A DNA stretch of 45,562 bases. Origin: Bacteroidota bacterium. Its GTDB lineage: Bacteria; Bacteroidota; Bacteroidia; Bacteroidales; FEN-979. Positions 14,594 to 23,303 of this stretch are shown here, in pieces. A model generated the notes under the pieces. That model saw only the letters and a program-made list of their open reading frames with translations, ran no database searches and was not told the DNA's origin. The stretch lies in assembly GCA_026391715.1 (NCBI GenBank), contig JAPLDO010000019.1, forward strand, positions 1 to 45,562, in the 5' to 3' direction. Both the position numbers and the translations under genes were made by a program. The number at the start of each line of letters is the position of its first letter. Position 1 is the first letter of the stretch.

Positions 14594-16321
14594 ATGAAAC
14601 TTCAGCATAAGGATCGAAAATTTTTAATCCGCCTTTCCAAAGACCTTTTCAATTTTTCAGGAAAGAAGGTGATTCTCTCATTTGTCCTTCAGATTCTGAC
14701 GGGTTTTACCCAGGGTATTGGAATTCTCTTGCTAATCCCCTTGCTGAGCCTTGTCGGAATTTTTGACAAACAGGGAAAATCTTCCGTTTTTACCGTGAAG
14801 GTGGTATCATTTCTCCATAAAACCGGTATCCCCGGAGGAATCATGACCATCCTGCTGTTTTACATTGTCATTGTTGCTTTAAGCGCATCGCTCAACAACT
14901 ACCAGAGTATTGTCAATGCAAAGATCCAGCAACGGTTTGTCAGGTTTCTGAAAGATAAATTATACATTTCGCTGGGTCATAGCCAATGGCTTTTTGCCTC
15001 CCAGTTGCGGATGTCGGATGTGGCGCATGTAATTACTTCCGAAGTTCAACGGGCAGGTCAGGTCATTTTCCAGGTTTTGAGGTCGAGCAGCGCCCTGATT
15101 ACCATGATGGTATATCTTGCCGTTGCCTTTCTGATGTCCCCGGCTATGGCGTCATTGTCCCTTTTCGGCGCGGTCATTCTTTTGATCATCGGGCAGCAGA
15201 AAAACAGGGCGGCTTCCCAGTTGGGAAAATCCTCGCAACACTCTGCCAAAAAAGTATATCAGGTTGTGCTGGAACATCTTTCGGGGATGAAAGTTGCCAA
15301 AAGTTTTGCCGAGGAAGACCGGTATATTGACGAGTTTATCATGCATACCGAAGATCTTGAAAAACGGAAAATTGATTACGCGAGGCTGGCTGCGCGTACT
15401 TCATTCATGTTTTCCCTGGGAACGGTGGTCATTCTAAGCCTTTATGTTTACCTTGCCATTGAAATCCTGGAGATTCATGCCTCAACATTATTGGTATTGA
15501 TCTATCTCTTTTCAAGGCTGCTGCCAAAGGTAGCCTCCGTGCAGTCGTCGTATCAATCCATTCTTCAATCAATCCCGGCATTTACGGCGGTAATGGAGCT
15601 TCAGAAGGAGTGTGACCTGCATGGTGAAAATTTAACACGTAACGACAATATGGTTCATTTGGGAGGATCCGTCGAATTCAGGGATGTCTCGTTCAGTTAT
15701 AGCGCTCAAGTACTTTTCGAGCATTTATCACTTTCAATGCCGGTAAATGGAATAACCTGCATCACCGGTAAATCCGGCAGCGGTAAAACGACCCTTGCCG
15801 ATTTGATCCTTGGGCTGTTAAAACCTGCCGCAGGCGAAATCCTTGTGGATAACCAGCCTCTGAACGAATCCATTATTTACCAATGGCGAAAAAGCATCGG
15901 CTATGTCACCCAGGAATCGTTTCTGTTCAACGACACCATCCGGAACAACCTGATATGGACAAAACCCGACGCCACCGAAGACGAACTTTGGGAGGCGCTG
16001 CAAAAAGCGTCTGCCGATGAAATGGTGCGAAATTTTGAGTCGGGGCTTGAAACTATCGTTGGCGACCGCGGCGCACAACTTTCAGGAGGAGAGCGTCAGC
16101 GGCTGGCGCTTGCCAGGGCATTGGTTCGAAAGCCAACCATGCTGCTTCTCGACGAGGCGACCAACGCCTTAGATCCGGGCAACGAAATGAAAATCATTGA
16201 AGCGCTGGAAAAGTTAAAGGGAACAATTACCATGGTTATCATCTCGCACAGCAGGGAGATCCACCGGATTGCCGACCAGGTTATCCGGCTCGAAAACGGG
16301 AGAATCAGCCATGCAGGATAA
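14594..16321 (+). CDS. ABC exporter, fused membrane and ATPase domains (lasso D)
   Basis: The 575-residue half transporter has an N-terminal membrane domain with about six segments (about 25-310) and a C-terminal ATPase. Walker A is GKSGSGKTT (392-400), the Q-loop is VTQESFLFND (438-447), the signature is LSGGERQR (496-503), Walker B is MLLLDEAT (516-523), and the H-loop His is in ISHSREI (550-556). It lacks the C39 peptidase domain of bacteriocin exporters, as expected because B2 already removes the leader. It should dimerise and export the mature peptide across the inner membrane, which also gives self-protection. It follows the precursor terminator by 28 bp and overlaps the next gene by 11 bp. 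A lipid or glycan exporter is the alternative, given the glycosyltransferases behind it. Confidence 0.82.
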   Translation: MKLQHKDRKFLIRLSKDLFNFSGKKVILSFVLQILTGFTQGIGILLLIPLLSLVGIFDKQGKSSVFTVKVVSFLHKTGIPGGIMTILLFYIVIVALSASLNNYQSIVNAKIQQRFVRFLKDKLYISLGHSQWLFASQLRMSDVAHVITSEVQRAGQVIFQVLRSSSALITMMVYLAVAFLMSPAMASLSLFGAVILLIIGQQKNRAASQLGKSSQHSAKKVYQVVLEHLSGMKVAKSFAEEDRYIDEFIMHTEDLEKRKIDYARLAARTSFMFSLGTVVILSLYVYLAIEILEIHASTLLVLIYLFSRLLPKVASVQSSYQSILQSIPAFTAVMELQKECDLHGENLTRNDNMVHLGGSVEFRDVSFSYSAQVLFEHLSLSMPVNGITCITGKSGSGKTTLADLILGLLKPAAGEILVDNQPLNESIIYQWRKSIGYVTQESFLFNDTIRNNLIWTKPDATEDELWEALQKASADEMVRNFESGLETIVGDRGAQLSGGERQRLALARALVRKPTMLLLDEATNALDPGNEMKIIEALEKLKGTITMVIISHSREIHRIADQVIRLENGRISHAG

Positions 16322-17174
16322 ACCCGTCGCCGATATTTCGCTGGTTGTTCCAAACTACAACAATGGCAGGTTTCTTTCAGATTTTTTTCAAAGTGTAATT
16401 AATTCCACCGTACATCCAAAGGAGCTGATCCTCGTTGACGATGGGTCAACCGATGTGTCTGAAACGCTGATAGAGCAGTTTAAACACCTTGAATTTCTGA
16501 AGATTATTAAGTTCCCTGAGAACAGAGGCATGTCGGAGGCGCTCAATGCAGGGCTGTCCGCAGCCGCAGGTAAGTATATTATGCGGGCAGATCCAGATGA
16601 TATTCTCCATCCCGATCGAATCAGAATTCAATACCAATACATGGAAGCACATCCTGAAACAAGCGTTCTGGGATGTAATGTTGTTTATTTCCATCACCCC
16701 GCCGGCAAAAACATTAACGTTTCCAATTTCCCAACGGGGCATGATGAAATAATCGGGGCATACAAACAAGGAGTAAATGGAATTCAGCATCCGACTGCCA
16801 TCGTCAGGGGTGCAATTCTTAAGAGTTACAGATATGAAAAGGTCTCTCCCGGCGAGGATTATGAGATTTTTTCAAGGATTGCCCGCGATGGGTTCCGATT
16901 TGCCAATCTTCCTGAGCCATTATACCGGATGCGTGTTCATGGGGCAAGCTCAACAAGTAATCTCACAATTGCTTCAGTGCAAAATATTTTCTCGGCGAGG
17001 GACAGAATTTGGGGTACGAAAACAGCGAAAATGCAGGTTTTTCTGTACTTTTATTATATCAGGTTTTACCGGAAATACCAGATGTCAACTAATGGCTTTG
17101 TTCGTCATTGGTATCTGTTTGTGTCTGGAATTTGTTTTCCTTCCAGAATTTTTAAACGATTAATCAGGACATGA
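16311..17174 (+). CDS. GT2-family glycosyltransferase
   Basis: The 287-residue protein shows the GT2 plan: ISLVVPNYNNGRFLSDFF at the start, LVDDGSTD with the nucleotide-binding Asp pair (43-48), RADPDDILHPDR with the metal-binding DxD-like acidic patch (92-103), and GEDYEIFSRI with the catalytic-base region ED (182-183). The start was taken as ATG 16311, overlapping the exporter stop by 11 bp; the open frame from 16269 adds 14 residues unrelated to the family. It overlaps the following gene as ATGA. Whether it decorates the lasso peptide or belongs to a surface-glycan pathway cannot be decided from the sequence. Confidence 0.85.
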   Translation: MQDKPVADISLVVPNYNNGRFLSDFFQSVINSTVHPKELILVDDGSTDVSETLIEQFKHLEFLKIIKFPENRGMSEALNAGLSAAAGKYIMRADPDDILHPDRIRIQYQYMEAHPETSVLGCNVVYFHHPAGKNINVSNFPTGHDEIIGAYKQGVNGIQHPTAIVRGAILKSYRYEKVSPGEDYEIFSRIARDGFRFANLPEPLYRMRVHGASSTSNLTIASVQNIFSARDRIWGTKTAKMQVFLYFYYIRFYRKYQMSTNGFVRHWYLFVSGICFPSRIFKRLIRT

Positions 17175-18262
17175 AAGTTGGAATACTGGGTACCCGCGGC
17201 ATCCCGAATAATTACGGCGGGTTTGAGCAGTTTGCGGAATGTTTTTCAAAGCGGCTGGCAAAGCGCGGGATTGATGTATGGGTGTATAATTCCCACAATC
17301 ATCCTTACCAGAAACCGGAATGGAACGGAGTAACCATAGTTCATTGTTTCGATCCTGAATATCTCATTGGCGCAGCAGGACCTTTCATTTATGACCTCAA
17401 CTGTATCCTCGACAGCCGGAAACGCGGTTTTGACATTATTTTACAATTGGGTTATGCAAGCGCTTCGGTTTGGCGAAGGTTTCTCCCTGCGAAGGCAAAA
17501 ATCGTTACCAATGTTGATGGGATGGAATGGTCGAGGTCGAAATATAGCCGGATAGTCAGGTCATTTATTCGTTTGGCTGAGCATATCGCAGTTAAAAGCA
17601 GTGATTTGCTGGTTGCTGATTCGCCGCAGATCAAAGCATACTTTCAAACTGCGTATAACAAAGCCTGCGTATATATTCCTTATGGAGCTGACGTTCTGGA
17701 AAATCCGGATGCTACAAAGCTAAAAAGCCTTAACCTGAAACCCGATTCCTATTTTCTGGCAATTTCAAGAATTCAGAGCGACAACAATACAGAGGTGATC
17801 ATCAGAGGATATCTTGAGTCGGGATCGCCCCTGCAATTATTGCTTATCGGCAGTATTAACCATAAATATGCAAGGTATTTAAAGAAAAGGTACAATGCCC
17901 CTGGCATCAGGTTCCTCGGAAGCATTTTTGACATTGATCTTTTAAACCAGCTTCGTTACCATGCTCATTTATATTTCCACGGACATTCTTCGGGAGGAAC
18001 AAATCCTTCCCTTCTGGAGGCGATGGCGTCGCAGGCGTTGATATGTGCCCATGATAACCGCTTTAATCGTTTGATACTTGGTTCAGACGCCTTCTATTTC
18101 AATAATGCGCGCCAGATTGCTGATATAATCCGATATGATCCCGCCAAAGCTGAACATTCCCATTTTTTCAGGAATAATTTAAAGAAAATCAAAGATAACT
18201 ATCAATGGGATATAATCACTGATTCATATAGTGAAGCATTCGTGGATCTCCTGAAGAAATGA
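17171..18262 (+). CDS. GT4-family glycosyltransferase with DUF1972 N-terminus
   Basis: The 363-residue protein has the DUF1972-type N-terminus (VGILGTRGIPNNYGGFEQFA), common in rhamnosyl- and other deoxyhexosyl-transferases. The GT-B C-terminal domain has HSSGGTNPSLLEAMASQ (272-288) in the place of the GT4 E-x7-E motif and would bind the nucleotide sugar. The start overlaps the previous stop as ATGA (17171-17174), so translation is coupled to the GT2 gene. It ends the plus-strand cluster that begins with the lasso kinase. Acceptor and sugar are unknown. Confidence 0.85.
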   Translation: MKVGILGTRGIPNNYGGFEQFAECFSKRLAKRGIDVWVYNSHNHPYQKPEWNGVTIVHCFDPEYLIGAAGPFIYDLNCILDSRKRGFDIILQLGYASASVWRRFLPAKAKIVTNVDGMEWSRSKYSRIVRSFIRLAEHIAVKSSDLLVADSPQIKAYFQTAYNKACVYIPYGADVLENPDATKLKSLNLKPDSYFLAISRIQSDNNTEVIIRGYLESGSPLQLLLIGSINHKYARYLKKRYNAPGIRFLGSIFDIDLLNQLRYHAHLYFHGHSSGGTNPSLLEAMASQALICAHDNRFNRLILGSDAFYFNNARQIADIIRYDPAKAEHSHFFRNNLKKIKDNYQWDIITDSYSEAFVDLLKK

Positions 18263-18270
18263 AAACCCAC

Positions 18271-18290
18271 TCCCCCTGCGGGGAAATTTT
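18271..18290 (+). terminator. Weak terminator after the lasso-glycosyltransferase cluster
   Basis: TCCCC (18271-18275) pairs with GGGGA (18280-18284) over a 4-base loop and is followed by AATTTT. The stem is short. Confidence 0.4.
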
Positions 18291-18394
18291 ACAAATGGAA
18301 CGCGCTTGAAAAGAACTTTTTTTGCAATCAGGTTTTATTTCCCTGAAAAACCCGGCAGGAGGCATAGCTATAGCTGGCGCATTTAGTCGAGTAC

Positions 18395-18625
18395 TTAGGA
18401 TTTGGTTTTTTTTGCGTAGAAATTAACCCTGTTATCTTTTCGCAATTCATACTTTTCTCTGGTTTCGGATTCTTTGCTTTCATCCGAAATAAAAATGGTC
18501 GTTCTGCCTCCATCAAGGACTACAGGAAATTTACCTTTTGTTGATCCTGTTAATAATTTTGAATCGGGAATTTTTAAACGATTGTGTTCCAGCATCATTC
18601 TGTATTCCAGGGTGTCTTTTTTCAT
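18395..18625 (-). CDS. Small hypothetical protein, 76 residues
   Basis: The 76-residue frame starts at ATG 18625-18623, right after an AT-rich stretch; the open frame extends 15 codons further upstream but that part looks non-coding. The protein is charged and soluble, with KIPDSKLLTGSTKGKFPVV, then an ordered stretch VVLDGGRTTIFISDESKES and a basic tail ending KKTKS. I recognise no family. Its start context and composition look like a real short Bacteroidota gene. It stands alone between the lasso cluster and an SDR gene on the opposite strand. Confidence 0.5.
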   Translation of the reverse strand: MKKDTLEYRMMLEHNRLKIPDSKLLTGSTKGKFPVVLDGGRTTIFISDESKESETREKYELRKDNRVNFYAKKTKS

Positions 18626-18777
18626 TATTATTTTTTTTATTAAAACCGATAATCTGTGATATTGGTACAAGGTACGGAAAATATTTGTGATTTGCCGAAT
18701 TTATTACAAACAACGCGATAATTTGTTATTTTTATGGTTTATAATTATTTCACTAAGGGTACAAGGATGATAATATT

Positions 18778-19797
18778 ATGATACTTCTCACCGGCGGAAC
18801 CGGACTCCTGGGTTCTCACCTGCTTTTCGACCTTTTGAAATCAGGCAGGGAGGTTCGGGCAATAAAACGAACCGCAGGCAACGTGGAAACGGTGCGCAGG
18901 GTTTTTTCCTATTATATTGATAATTCAGATGAACTAATGGGAAAAATTGAATGGGTAAATGCAGATCTGATGGATAATGGAGCAATTGAAGATGCTATGG
19001 ATGGTATTTCCGAGGTGTATCATGCAGGCGCAATGGTCTCTTTTTTTCCGAAAGACCACAAGGAGATGCTGAAAGTTAACATCGAAGGAACTGCTAACCT
19101 CGTGAACCAGGCTATCGAAAGCGGAGTGTCGAAGTTCTGTTATGTTAGTTCTGTAGCCACTCTCGGCAGGGCTGAAAACGATGAAGTTTCAAACGAAGAG
19201 ACCTACTGGGTTCCTTCAAAGAAAAATTCGGTTTACGGCGTCTCCAAGTATGGCGGCGAGCGCGAGGTGTGGCGGGGAATAGAGGAGGGGCTCAACGCGG
19301 TTATTATAAATCCTTCGGTGATACTTGGTCCTGGATTCTGGAAGAAAAATTCAGGACTTTTCCGTTTGGTTTTTGAAGGACTGAAATTTTACACTCGCGG
19401 CGTGAATGGCTACGTTGGAGTTCGGGATGTTTCCCGCGCCATGATCGGACTTATGGATGGGAACCACTTTGGCAAGCGGTTTATCTGCTCGGCGGAAAAC
19501 CTTTCTTATCAGGAACTCTTTATTTTGATGGCGAAACACCTCGGAAAACCCGCGCCGTTTTTCAATGTTCCCCCGGCAATGACTTCCATCGCATGGAGGG
19601 TGGAGGCGGTTCGCGCTTTTCTCACCGGATCAAAGCCCGAAGTTACCCGCGAAATGGCTACAACTACCGCACAGGTATATACTTATTCAACCGAAAAACT
19701 CCGCAACGCGCTCGGCTTTCAATTTCAGCCGGTTGAGGAGATAATTCGCGAGGTTTGTGAGGTTTACAGGAGGGAAAGAGTAGTAAGTAGTAAGTAG
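18778..19797 (+). CDS. NAD(P)-dependent SDR, dihydroflavonol-reductase-like
   Basis: The 339-residue extended short-chain dehydrogenase has GGTGLLGSH (6-14) for the dinucleotide, Ser 124/125 in YVSSVATLG and Y153-x3-K157 (YGVSK) as the catalytic set. INPSVILGPGFW fits the dihydroflavonol-4-reductase / 3-beta-HSD-like subfamily, whose bacterial members reduce diverse carbonyls; the substrate is unknown. The last residues (VVSSK) and the stop codon are encoded by a 7-bp tandem repeat, so the C-terminus has probably been replaced or extended by repeat growth. It is followed after 54 bp by a TfoX-N gene. Confidence 0.8.
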   Translation: MILLTGGTGLLGSHLLFDLLKSGREVRAIKRTAGNVETVRRVFSYYIDNSDELMGKIEWVNADLMDNGAIEDAMDGISEVYHAGAMVSFFPKDHKEMLKVNIEGTANLVNQAIESGVSKFCYVSSVATLGRAENDEVSNEETYWVPSKKNSVYGVSKYGGEREVWRGIEEGLNAVIINPSVILGPGFWKKNSGLFRLVFEGLKFYTRGVNGYVGVRDVSRAMIGLMDGNHFGKRFICSAENLSYQELFILMAKHLGKPAPFFNVPPAMTSIAWRVEAVRAFLTGSKPEVTREMATTTAQVYTYSTEKLRNALGFQFQPVEEIIREVCEVYRRERVVSSK

Positions 19798-19827
19798 TAA
19801 GTAGTAAGTAGTAAGTAGTAAGTAGTA
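19781..19827. repeat. Heptanucleotide tandem repeat (tagtaag), 6.7 copies
   Basis: Six perfect copies of tagtaag plus five more bases run without interruption across the stop codon of the SDR gene (19795-19797). The array supplies the final residues of that protein and most of the gap to the next gene. Confidence 0.9.
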
Positions 19828-19851
19828 TTAATAAACTTTGATAGATTATAT

Positions 19852-20193
19852 ATGGCATACGATGAATTTCTTGCCGACCGGATTCGGCATAAGTTTCGGG
19901 AACTTGACATTCCCTGGGTGGATAAAAAAATGATGGGCGGTCTGTGTTTTATGGTGGATGATAAGATGTGCGTGGGTATTGTGAAGGAACAGATGATGGC
20001 GCGCATTGATCCCGACAGAATGGCTGAAGCGTTTAAAAAAACCGGCTGCCGTGAGATGGATTTTACCCGGCGACCTATGAAAGGTTTTATTTTTGTTGAA
20101 CCCGAAGGCATTGACCGTGACGAGGATCTCGAATATTTCGTTAAACTGGCGCTCGAATTCAATCCAAAAGCCAAATCGGGAAAGCGTAAGTAG
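19852..20193 (+). CDS. TfoX N-terminal domain protein
   Basis: The 113-residue protein fits the TfoX_N family: a start helix (DEFLADRIRHKF), then KKMMGGLCFMVDDKMCVGIV with the typical MxGGxxFM word, then MMARIDPDRMAEAF and a MKGFIFVEPEGID block. Stand-alone TfoX_N proteins are common in Bacteroidota and their role is not established; only some full-length TfoX/Sxy proteins control competence. The protein has no C-terminal TfoX domain. It starts 24 bp after the heptanucleotide repeat. Confidence 0.8.
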   Translation: MAYDEFLADRIRHKFRELDIPWVDKKMMGGLCFMVDDKMCVGIVKEQMMARIDPDRMAEAFKKTGCREMDFTRRPMKGFIFVEPEGIDRDEDLEYFVKLALEFNPKAKSGKRK

Positions 20194-20216
20194 CGTTGAT
20201 TGTTAAAGAGGTTCAG

Positions 20217-20258
20217 TTGGAATTTGGAGCTTGGAATTTGAACCCTGGAATTTTCTAA
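20217..20258. repeat. Word-like intergenic repeat (ttggaatttggagcttgg type)
   Basis: Short blocks ttggaattt, ggagcttgg and ccctggaatttt recur here. The tail after it (ctaaatgtgcgctttta) resembles the minus-strand tail of the copy near 853, which suggests that the repeat has a fixed end. Confidence 0.5.
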
Positions 20259-20298
20259 ATGTGCGCTTTTATCCCGTTTCGAATATATAATGAACGCA

Positions 20299-22716
20299 TC
20301 ACCTGTCCATCCCATTATCAAATTCAAATTTCGACTCCTTTTCCTTTTTGCCGGTTGAGCCAAAATTAAAAACAAACCCGCCGTAAATAACCCTGCCGTC
20401 GCGCTGGCGTATTGTTTCCTGCACCAGTTCGGGGGTGTTAATGCGGTTTGTCATTTTCTGGGATTTGAAAAGATCGGAAACAGTAGCTACGATTGATATT
20501 TTTTTCTTCCATAGATCCTGCCGGAAGCCGAGGTTTACAACCCACGAAGGGCTGCGCATACCCTGGGCTGTGAGCATTTCCGAGCGGTATTGCCCGTTGA
20601 ACTGAAAGATCGTAGTACGTGTAATGTTGAGAGACGCATTTAATTTGGCATTCCACGAAAAGGTTGATTTATTGGCGGAATACCCAATGTTGGAAGCGTC
20701 AATCTCGCTGTAAAAACCAGATGAGCTGAAGTTGAGGTTCAATATCTTCACCGGACGCCAACTGCCGCTGAAGTCAATTCCGGCAGACTGATCTTTTGCA
20801 AGGTTATCAATAGTTGTAACCAGTACGGAATCAATTCTGTTATAAGTAACTATTGTAAATCCATTAACTTTCCGGCGGTAGAAGAGTGTCGGCACCAGCG
20901 TCAGATTATCGGTTTTCACTGAATAACCAAATTCAATAGAATGGATATCTTCCGGTTTCAGATTTGGGTTTCCAACAAAGATATTTCTCGGATCGCGGTA
21001 TTCGGGAACCGGATTCATGTCTTCGCCATCGGGGCGGTTCACGCGCCTGCTGTAGTTCAACTGCCATTCATTTTTTCCCGACGATAAAGCCAGGTGAAGG
21101 GTTGGATAAAGGGCGAAATAATTGGTTCGGGTATTTGTATCAAGGGAAATAAAATCGAGAGCCACAAGCGCCTCTTCCGCGCGTAATCCACCCATCACGC
21201 TGAATACTCCGAACTGGCAGGTGACAGTAGTGAAAAGTGCATGAACGGTTTGATTTGAGCTAAAAACATTCGCCTGTTCCGGATCGGTAATCCAACGCGC
21301 CGAATCGGGGTCGAAATGCTGTACCTGCTGATTCTGGTCGGAGATGGCGATGTTCCCCTCATAACCAACTTCCAACTCCGAATTTTCCCATAAAGGACGG
21401 TTATATGTCGCCGCCAGGTTATATTCCTGCGAACTGTTAACCCGATGCGTCTGGTCGTTTGTATCGGGACGAGCGGGCAATGTATATATGGTAGTGTAGT
21501 TGTCGTCTTCAGTTTCGCTGTCGCGCTGGTATTCAAAGTCGGCTCTGAGTTTGCTGTCGGTTTCCTTGTCAAAGATATGCTCGTAATAGCTATTCAGTCC
21601 AAGGCTGTTTTCGGTCTCTTTGCCTGACATACTTCGCGTAAAATCATCATAAGGCGTCAGTGAATCATTTCTGTAAAGGTTGTCCGCTACGTCAGTGCGC
21701 TTTACCTGCCGGAAATTATAGGTTCCCGAAACGCCGGCGGCATTGGAAACGTCAGGCGTCCAGTCGAGTCCCAGCCTTACGAGATGCGACAGGTTACGCG
21801 CCGAACCTTCAGAATTCTGATCGAGGTAATCAGATTGGTTTTTTGCCGTATCAATGGTTTGGGATTTCAAATCGCTTGTGCGCATGCGGAAATCCTGCCT
21901 GAAGCCGTAGCTTCCGAAAAGGTTCAGCTTGCCGGTGTTCCTGTTCAGTTGCACTGTGGCATTATAGCGGTCGCTGTTGCCTGCATTTGCGCTCACACTG
22001 CCGTTGAAACCCGCTTTGCGCTCCTTCTTCAGGATAATGTTGATGATTCCCGCAGTGCCGTCGGGTTTGTATTTTGCCGAAGGATTGGTAATCACTTCAA
22101 TTTTCTCGATCATTGACGCCGGCATTTGCTCAAGGTTTGCCGATGTTCCCATCACCGAAGGTCTGCCGTTAATGAGGATCGTCACATTCCCCGAACCTCG
22201 GAGGCTCACATTGCCGTCCATATCCACAGAAACAGAAGGGATCGTTTGCAGGATGTCGGTGACAGTTCCGGTTTGGGCAAGAATATCTTTCTGCACATTA
22301 AAAATTTTCCGATCAATCCGGGAGATCATCATGTTCTTTTCGCCGGTGATGTTAACCTCTTTCATGTTTATTGCCGATGGCGTCAGATCAAGATTCCCCA
22401 GGTTGACAATGAGTTTTTTCCGGTTGACCGAAAACATTTTGCTCCTTTGTTTTTCATATCCGATGAAACTGTACTCGATATAATAATTTCCAAAGGCAAC
22501 CTTTTCCAGGCGAAAATTTCCGTTGCTGTCGCTCACTATGCCAGATACCATTTTCCGGCTGGCAGAATCCATCAGAGCTACATTGGCGTATTCAACAGGA
22601 ACTCGATTCTGGTTGTCAAAGATTTTTCCGGCTATGGTTCCGGCGTTGCGTGATTGGGCGAGAAGAAATAGAGGGAAAAGCGTGACAAATGCAATAAGCA
22701 GGGAGAATTGACGCAT
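20299..22716 (-). CDS. TonB-dependent outer-membrane receptor with carboxypeptidase-like N-terminal domain
   Basis: The 805-residue protein has a signal peptide (MRQFSLLIAFVTLFPLFLLA). A carboxypeptidase-regulatory-like domain follows (about 27-110: GTIAGKIFDNQNRVPVEYAN, YSFIGYEKQ), then a plug domain (VTDILQTIPSVSVDMDGNVS, GSGNVTILINGRPS, MIEKIEVITNPSAKY) and a long beta-barrel of the outer-membrane-family (OMP_b-brl) kind. It should sit in the outer membrane and take up an unknown ligand with TonB energy, or act as a barrel without import. The start is ATG 22716, right before the signal peptide; the longer open frame to 22902 has no signal peptide at its start. No SusD partner is present. 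Confidence 0.85.
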   Translation of the reverse strand: MRQFSLLIAFVTLFPLFLLAQSRNAGTIAGKIFDNQNRVPVEYANVALMDSASRKMVSGIVSDSNGNFRLEKVAFGNYYIEYSFIGYEKQRSKMFSVNRKKLIVNLGNLDLTPSAINMKEVNITGEKNMMISRIDRKIFNVQKDILAQTGTVTDILQTIPSVSVDMDGNVSLRGSGNVTILINGRPSVMGTSANLEQMPASMIEKIEVITNPSAKYKPDGTAGIINIILKKERKAGFNGSVSANAGNSDRYNATVQLNRNTGKLNLFGSYGFRQDFRMRTSDLKSQTIDTAKNQSDYLDQNSEGSARNLSHLVRLGLDWTPDVSNAAGVSGTYNFRQVKRTDVADNLYRNDSLTPYDDFTRSMSGKETENSLGLNSYYEHIFDKETDSKLRADFEYQRDSETEDDNYTTIYTLPARPDTNDQTHRVNSSQEYNLAATYNRPLWENSELEVGYEGNIAISDQNQQVQHFDPDSARWITDPEQANVFSSNQTVHALFTTVTCQFGVFSVMGGLRAEEALVALDFISLDTNTRTNYFALYPTLHLALSSGKNEWQLNYSRRVNRPDGEDMNPVPEYRDPRNIFVGNPNLKPEDIHSIEFGYSVKTDNLTLVPTLFYRRKVNGFTIVTYNRIDSVLVTTIDNLAKDQSAGIDFSGSWRPVKILNLNFSSSGFYSEIDASNIGYSANKSTFSWNAKLNASLNITRTTIFQFNGQYRSEMLTAQGMRSPSWVVNLGFRQDLWKKKISIVATVSDLFKSQKMTNRINTPELVQETIRQRDGRVIYGGFVFNFGSTGKKEKESKFEFDNGMDR

Positions 22717-22748
22717 ACAGGTATTGAAAAGCAGGATGAAATCGGACG

Positions 22749-22756
22749 CAAAGGTA
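22749..22756 (-). promoter_or_regulatory. -7 box for the outer-membrane receptor gene
   Basis: On the minus strand TACCTTTG fits TAnnTTTG and lies 32 bp upstream of the ATG at 22716. The -33 element is not clear. Confidence 0.4.
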
Positions 22757-22779
22757 GGAATTTTGCAACAACCGGTTTC

Positions 22780-22810
22780 TTTCGGGATACCTGCGGTTTC
22801 ATTATATTTG
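22780..22810 (+). promoter_or_regulatory. Promoter of the toxin-antitoxin pair
   Basis: TTTC (22780-22783), a 19-bp spacer and TATATTTG (22803-22810) fit the Bacteroidota promoter pattern. The ATG of the antitoxin lies 21 bp downstream. The divergent receptor promoter is 24 bp away, so the two may influence each other. Confidence 0.55.
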
Positions 22811-22831
22811 CAAAGATTAATTCTTTTTGAC

Positions 22832-23032
22832 ATGAACACACAATTCATCAGCGACGAACAGGGAAATAAAATCTCAATTGTAATTCCAATTCGGGAATAC
22901 AACCTTATGATGGAAGAGCTTGAAGAATTTCATGATATAAAATTATATGATGAAGTGAAAGGTCTCAATGAAAAATCTCTCCTCCTTGCCGATTATATGA
23001 AGAAGAGAAAAAAAACCCAAAAACATGCCTGA
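22832..23032 (+). CDS. Antitoxin of a RelE-type module
   Basis: The 66-residue acidic protein begins MNTQFISDEQGNKISIVIPI, a start shared with small Bacteroidota antitoxins placed before RelE/ParE toxins, followed by a helix (REYNLMMEELEEFHDIKLYDE) and a basic tail (KKRKKTQKHA). It should bind and neutralise the toxin encoded next, and may repress its own promoter. The start at ATG 22832 follows the promoter boxes; the open frame from 22724 lies across the promoter and is rejected. It overlaps the toxin gene by 8 bp. Confidence 0.75.
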   Translation: MNTQFISDEQGNKISIVIPIREYNLMMEELEEFHDIKLYDEVKGLNEKSLLLADYMKKRKKTQKHA

Positions 23033-23282
23033 ATATACGGTCAAACTGTCCAAAACTGTCCAAAAACAATTGGATTTAATTCAGGGAGCAGCATTTGATA
23101 AAATTATTGAATCCATTGAACATTTAGCTCACAATCCACGCCCGTCAGGTTATATAAAACTGAAAGGTCGCGAGGGCTGCCGTATTCGGGTTGGAAATTA
23201 CCGAATTATTTATGACATATACGATAACGTTTTGGTAATTGAAGTATTAGCAATTGGCTACAGAAAAGACATTTACCGGTAA
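23025..23282 (+). CDS. RelE/ParE-family toxin
   Basis: The 85-residue protein fits the RelE/ParE superfamily: YTVKLSKTVQKQLDLI in the first strand and helix, then HNPRPSGYIKLKGREGCRIR, then VGNYRIIYDIYDNVLVIEVLAIGYRKDIYR in the last strands. RelE-type proteins cut mRNA on the ribosome. The RVGNYRIIYDI and GYRKDIYR words are the usual RelE core. It overlaps the antitoxin gene by 8 bp, which is typical. No transposon is next to it. Confidence 0.88.
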   Translation: MPEYTVKLSKTVQKQLDLIQGAAFDKIIESIEHLAHNPRPSGYIKLKGREGCRIRVGNYRIIYDIYDNVLVIEVLAIGYRKDIYR

Positions 23283-23303
23283 CTGCCTGTCGGATCCTCC
23301 TAC

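Noticed and set aside
14594-16321. Bacteriocin exporter with leader peptidase
   Set aside because: No C39 peptidase domain precedes the membrane domain; the protein starts directly with membrane segments.
19764-20375. Minus-strand frame of 203 codons
   Set aside because: It runs across the TfoX-N gene and the heptanucleotide repeat and gives repeated Tyr-Leu-Leu-Thr-Thr words from that repeat.
21977-22653. Plus-strand frames of 168 and 175 codons
   Set aside because: Both are shadows of the outer-membrane receptor gene on the minus strand.
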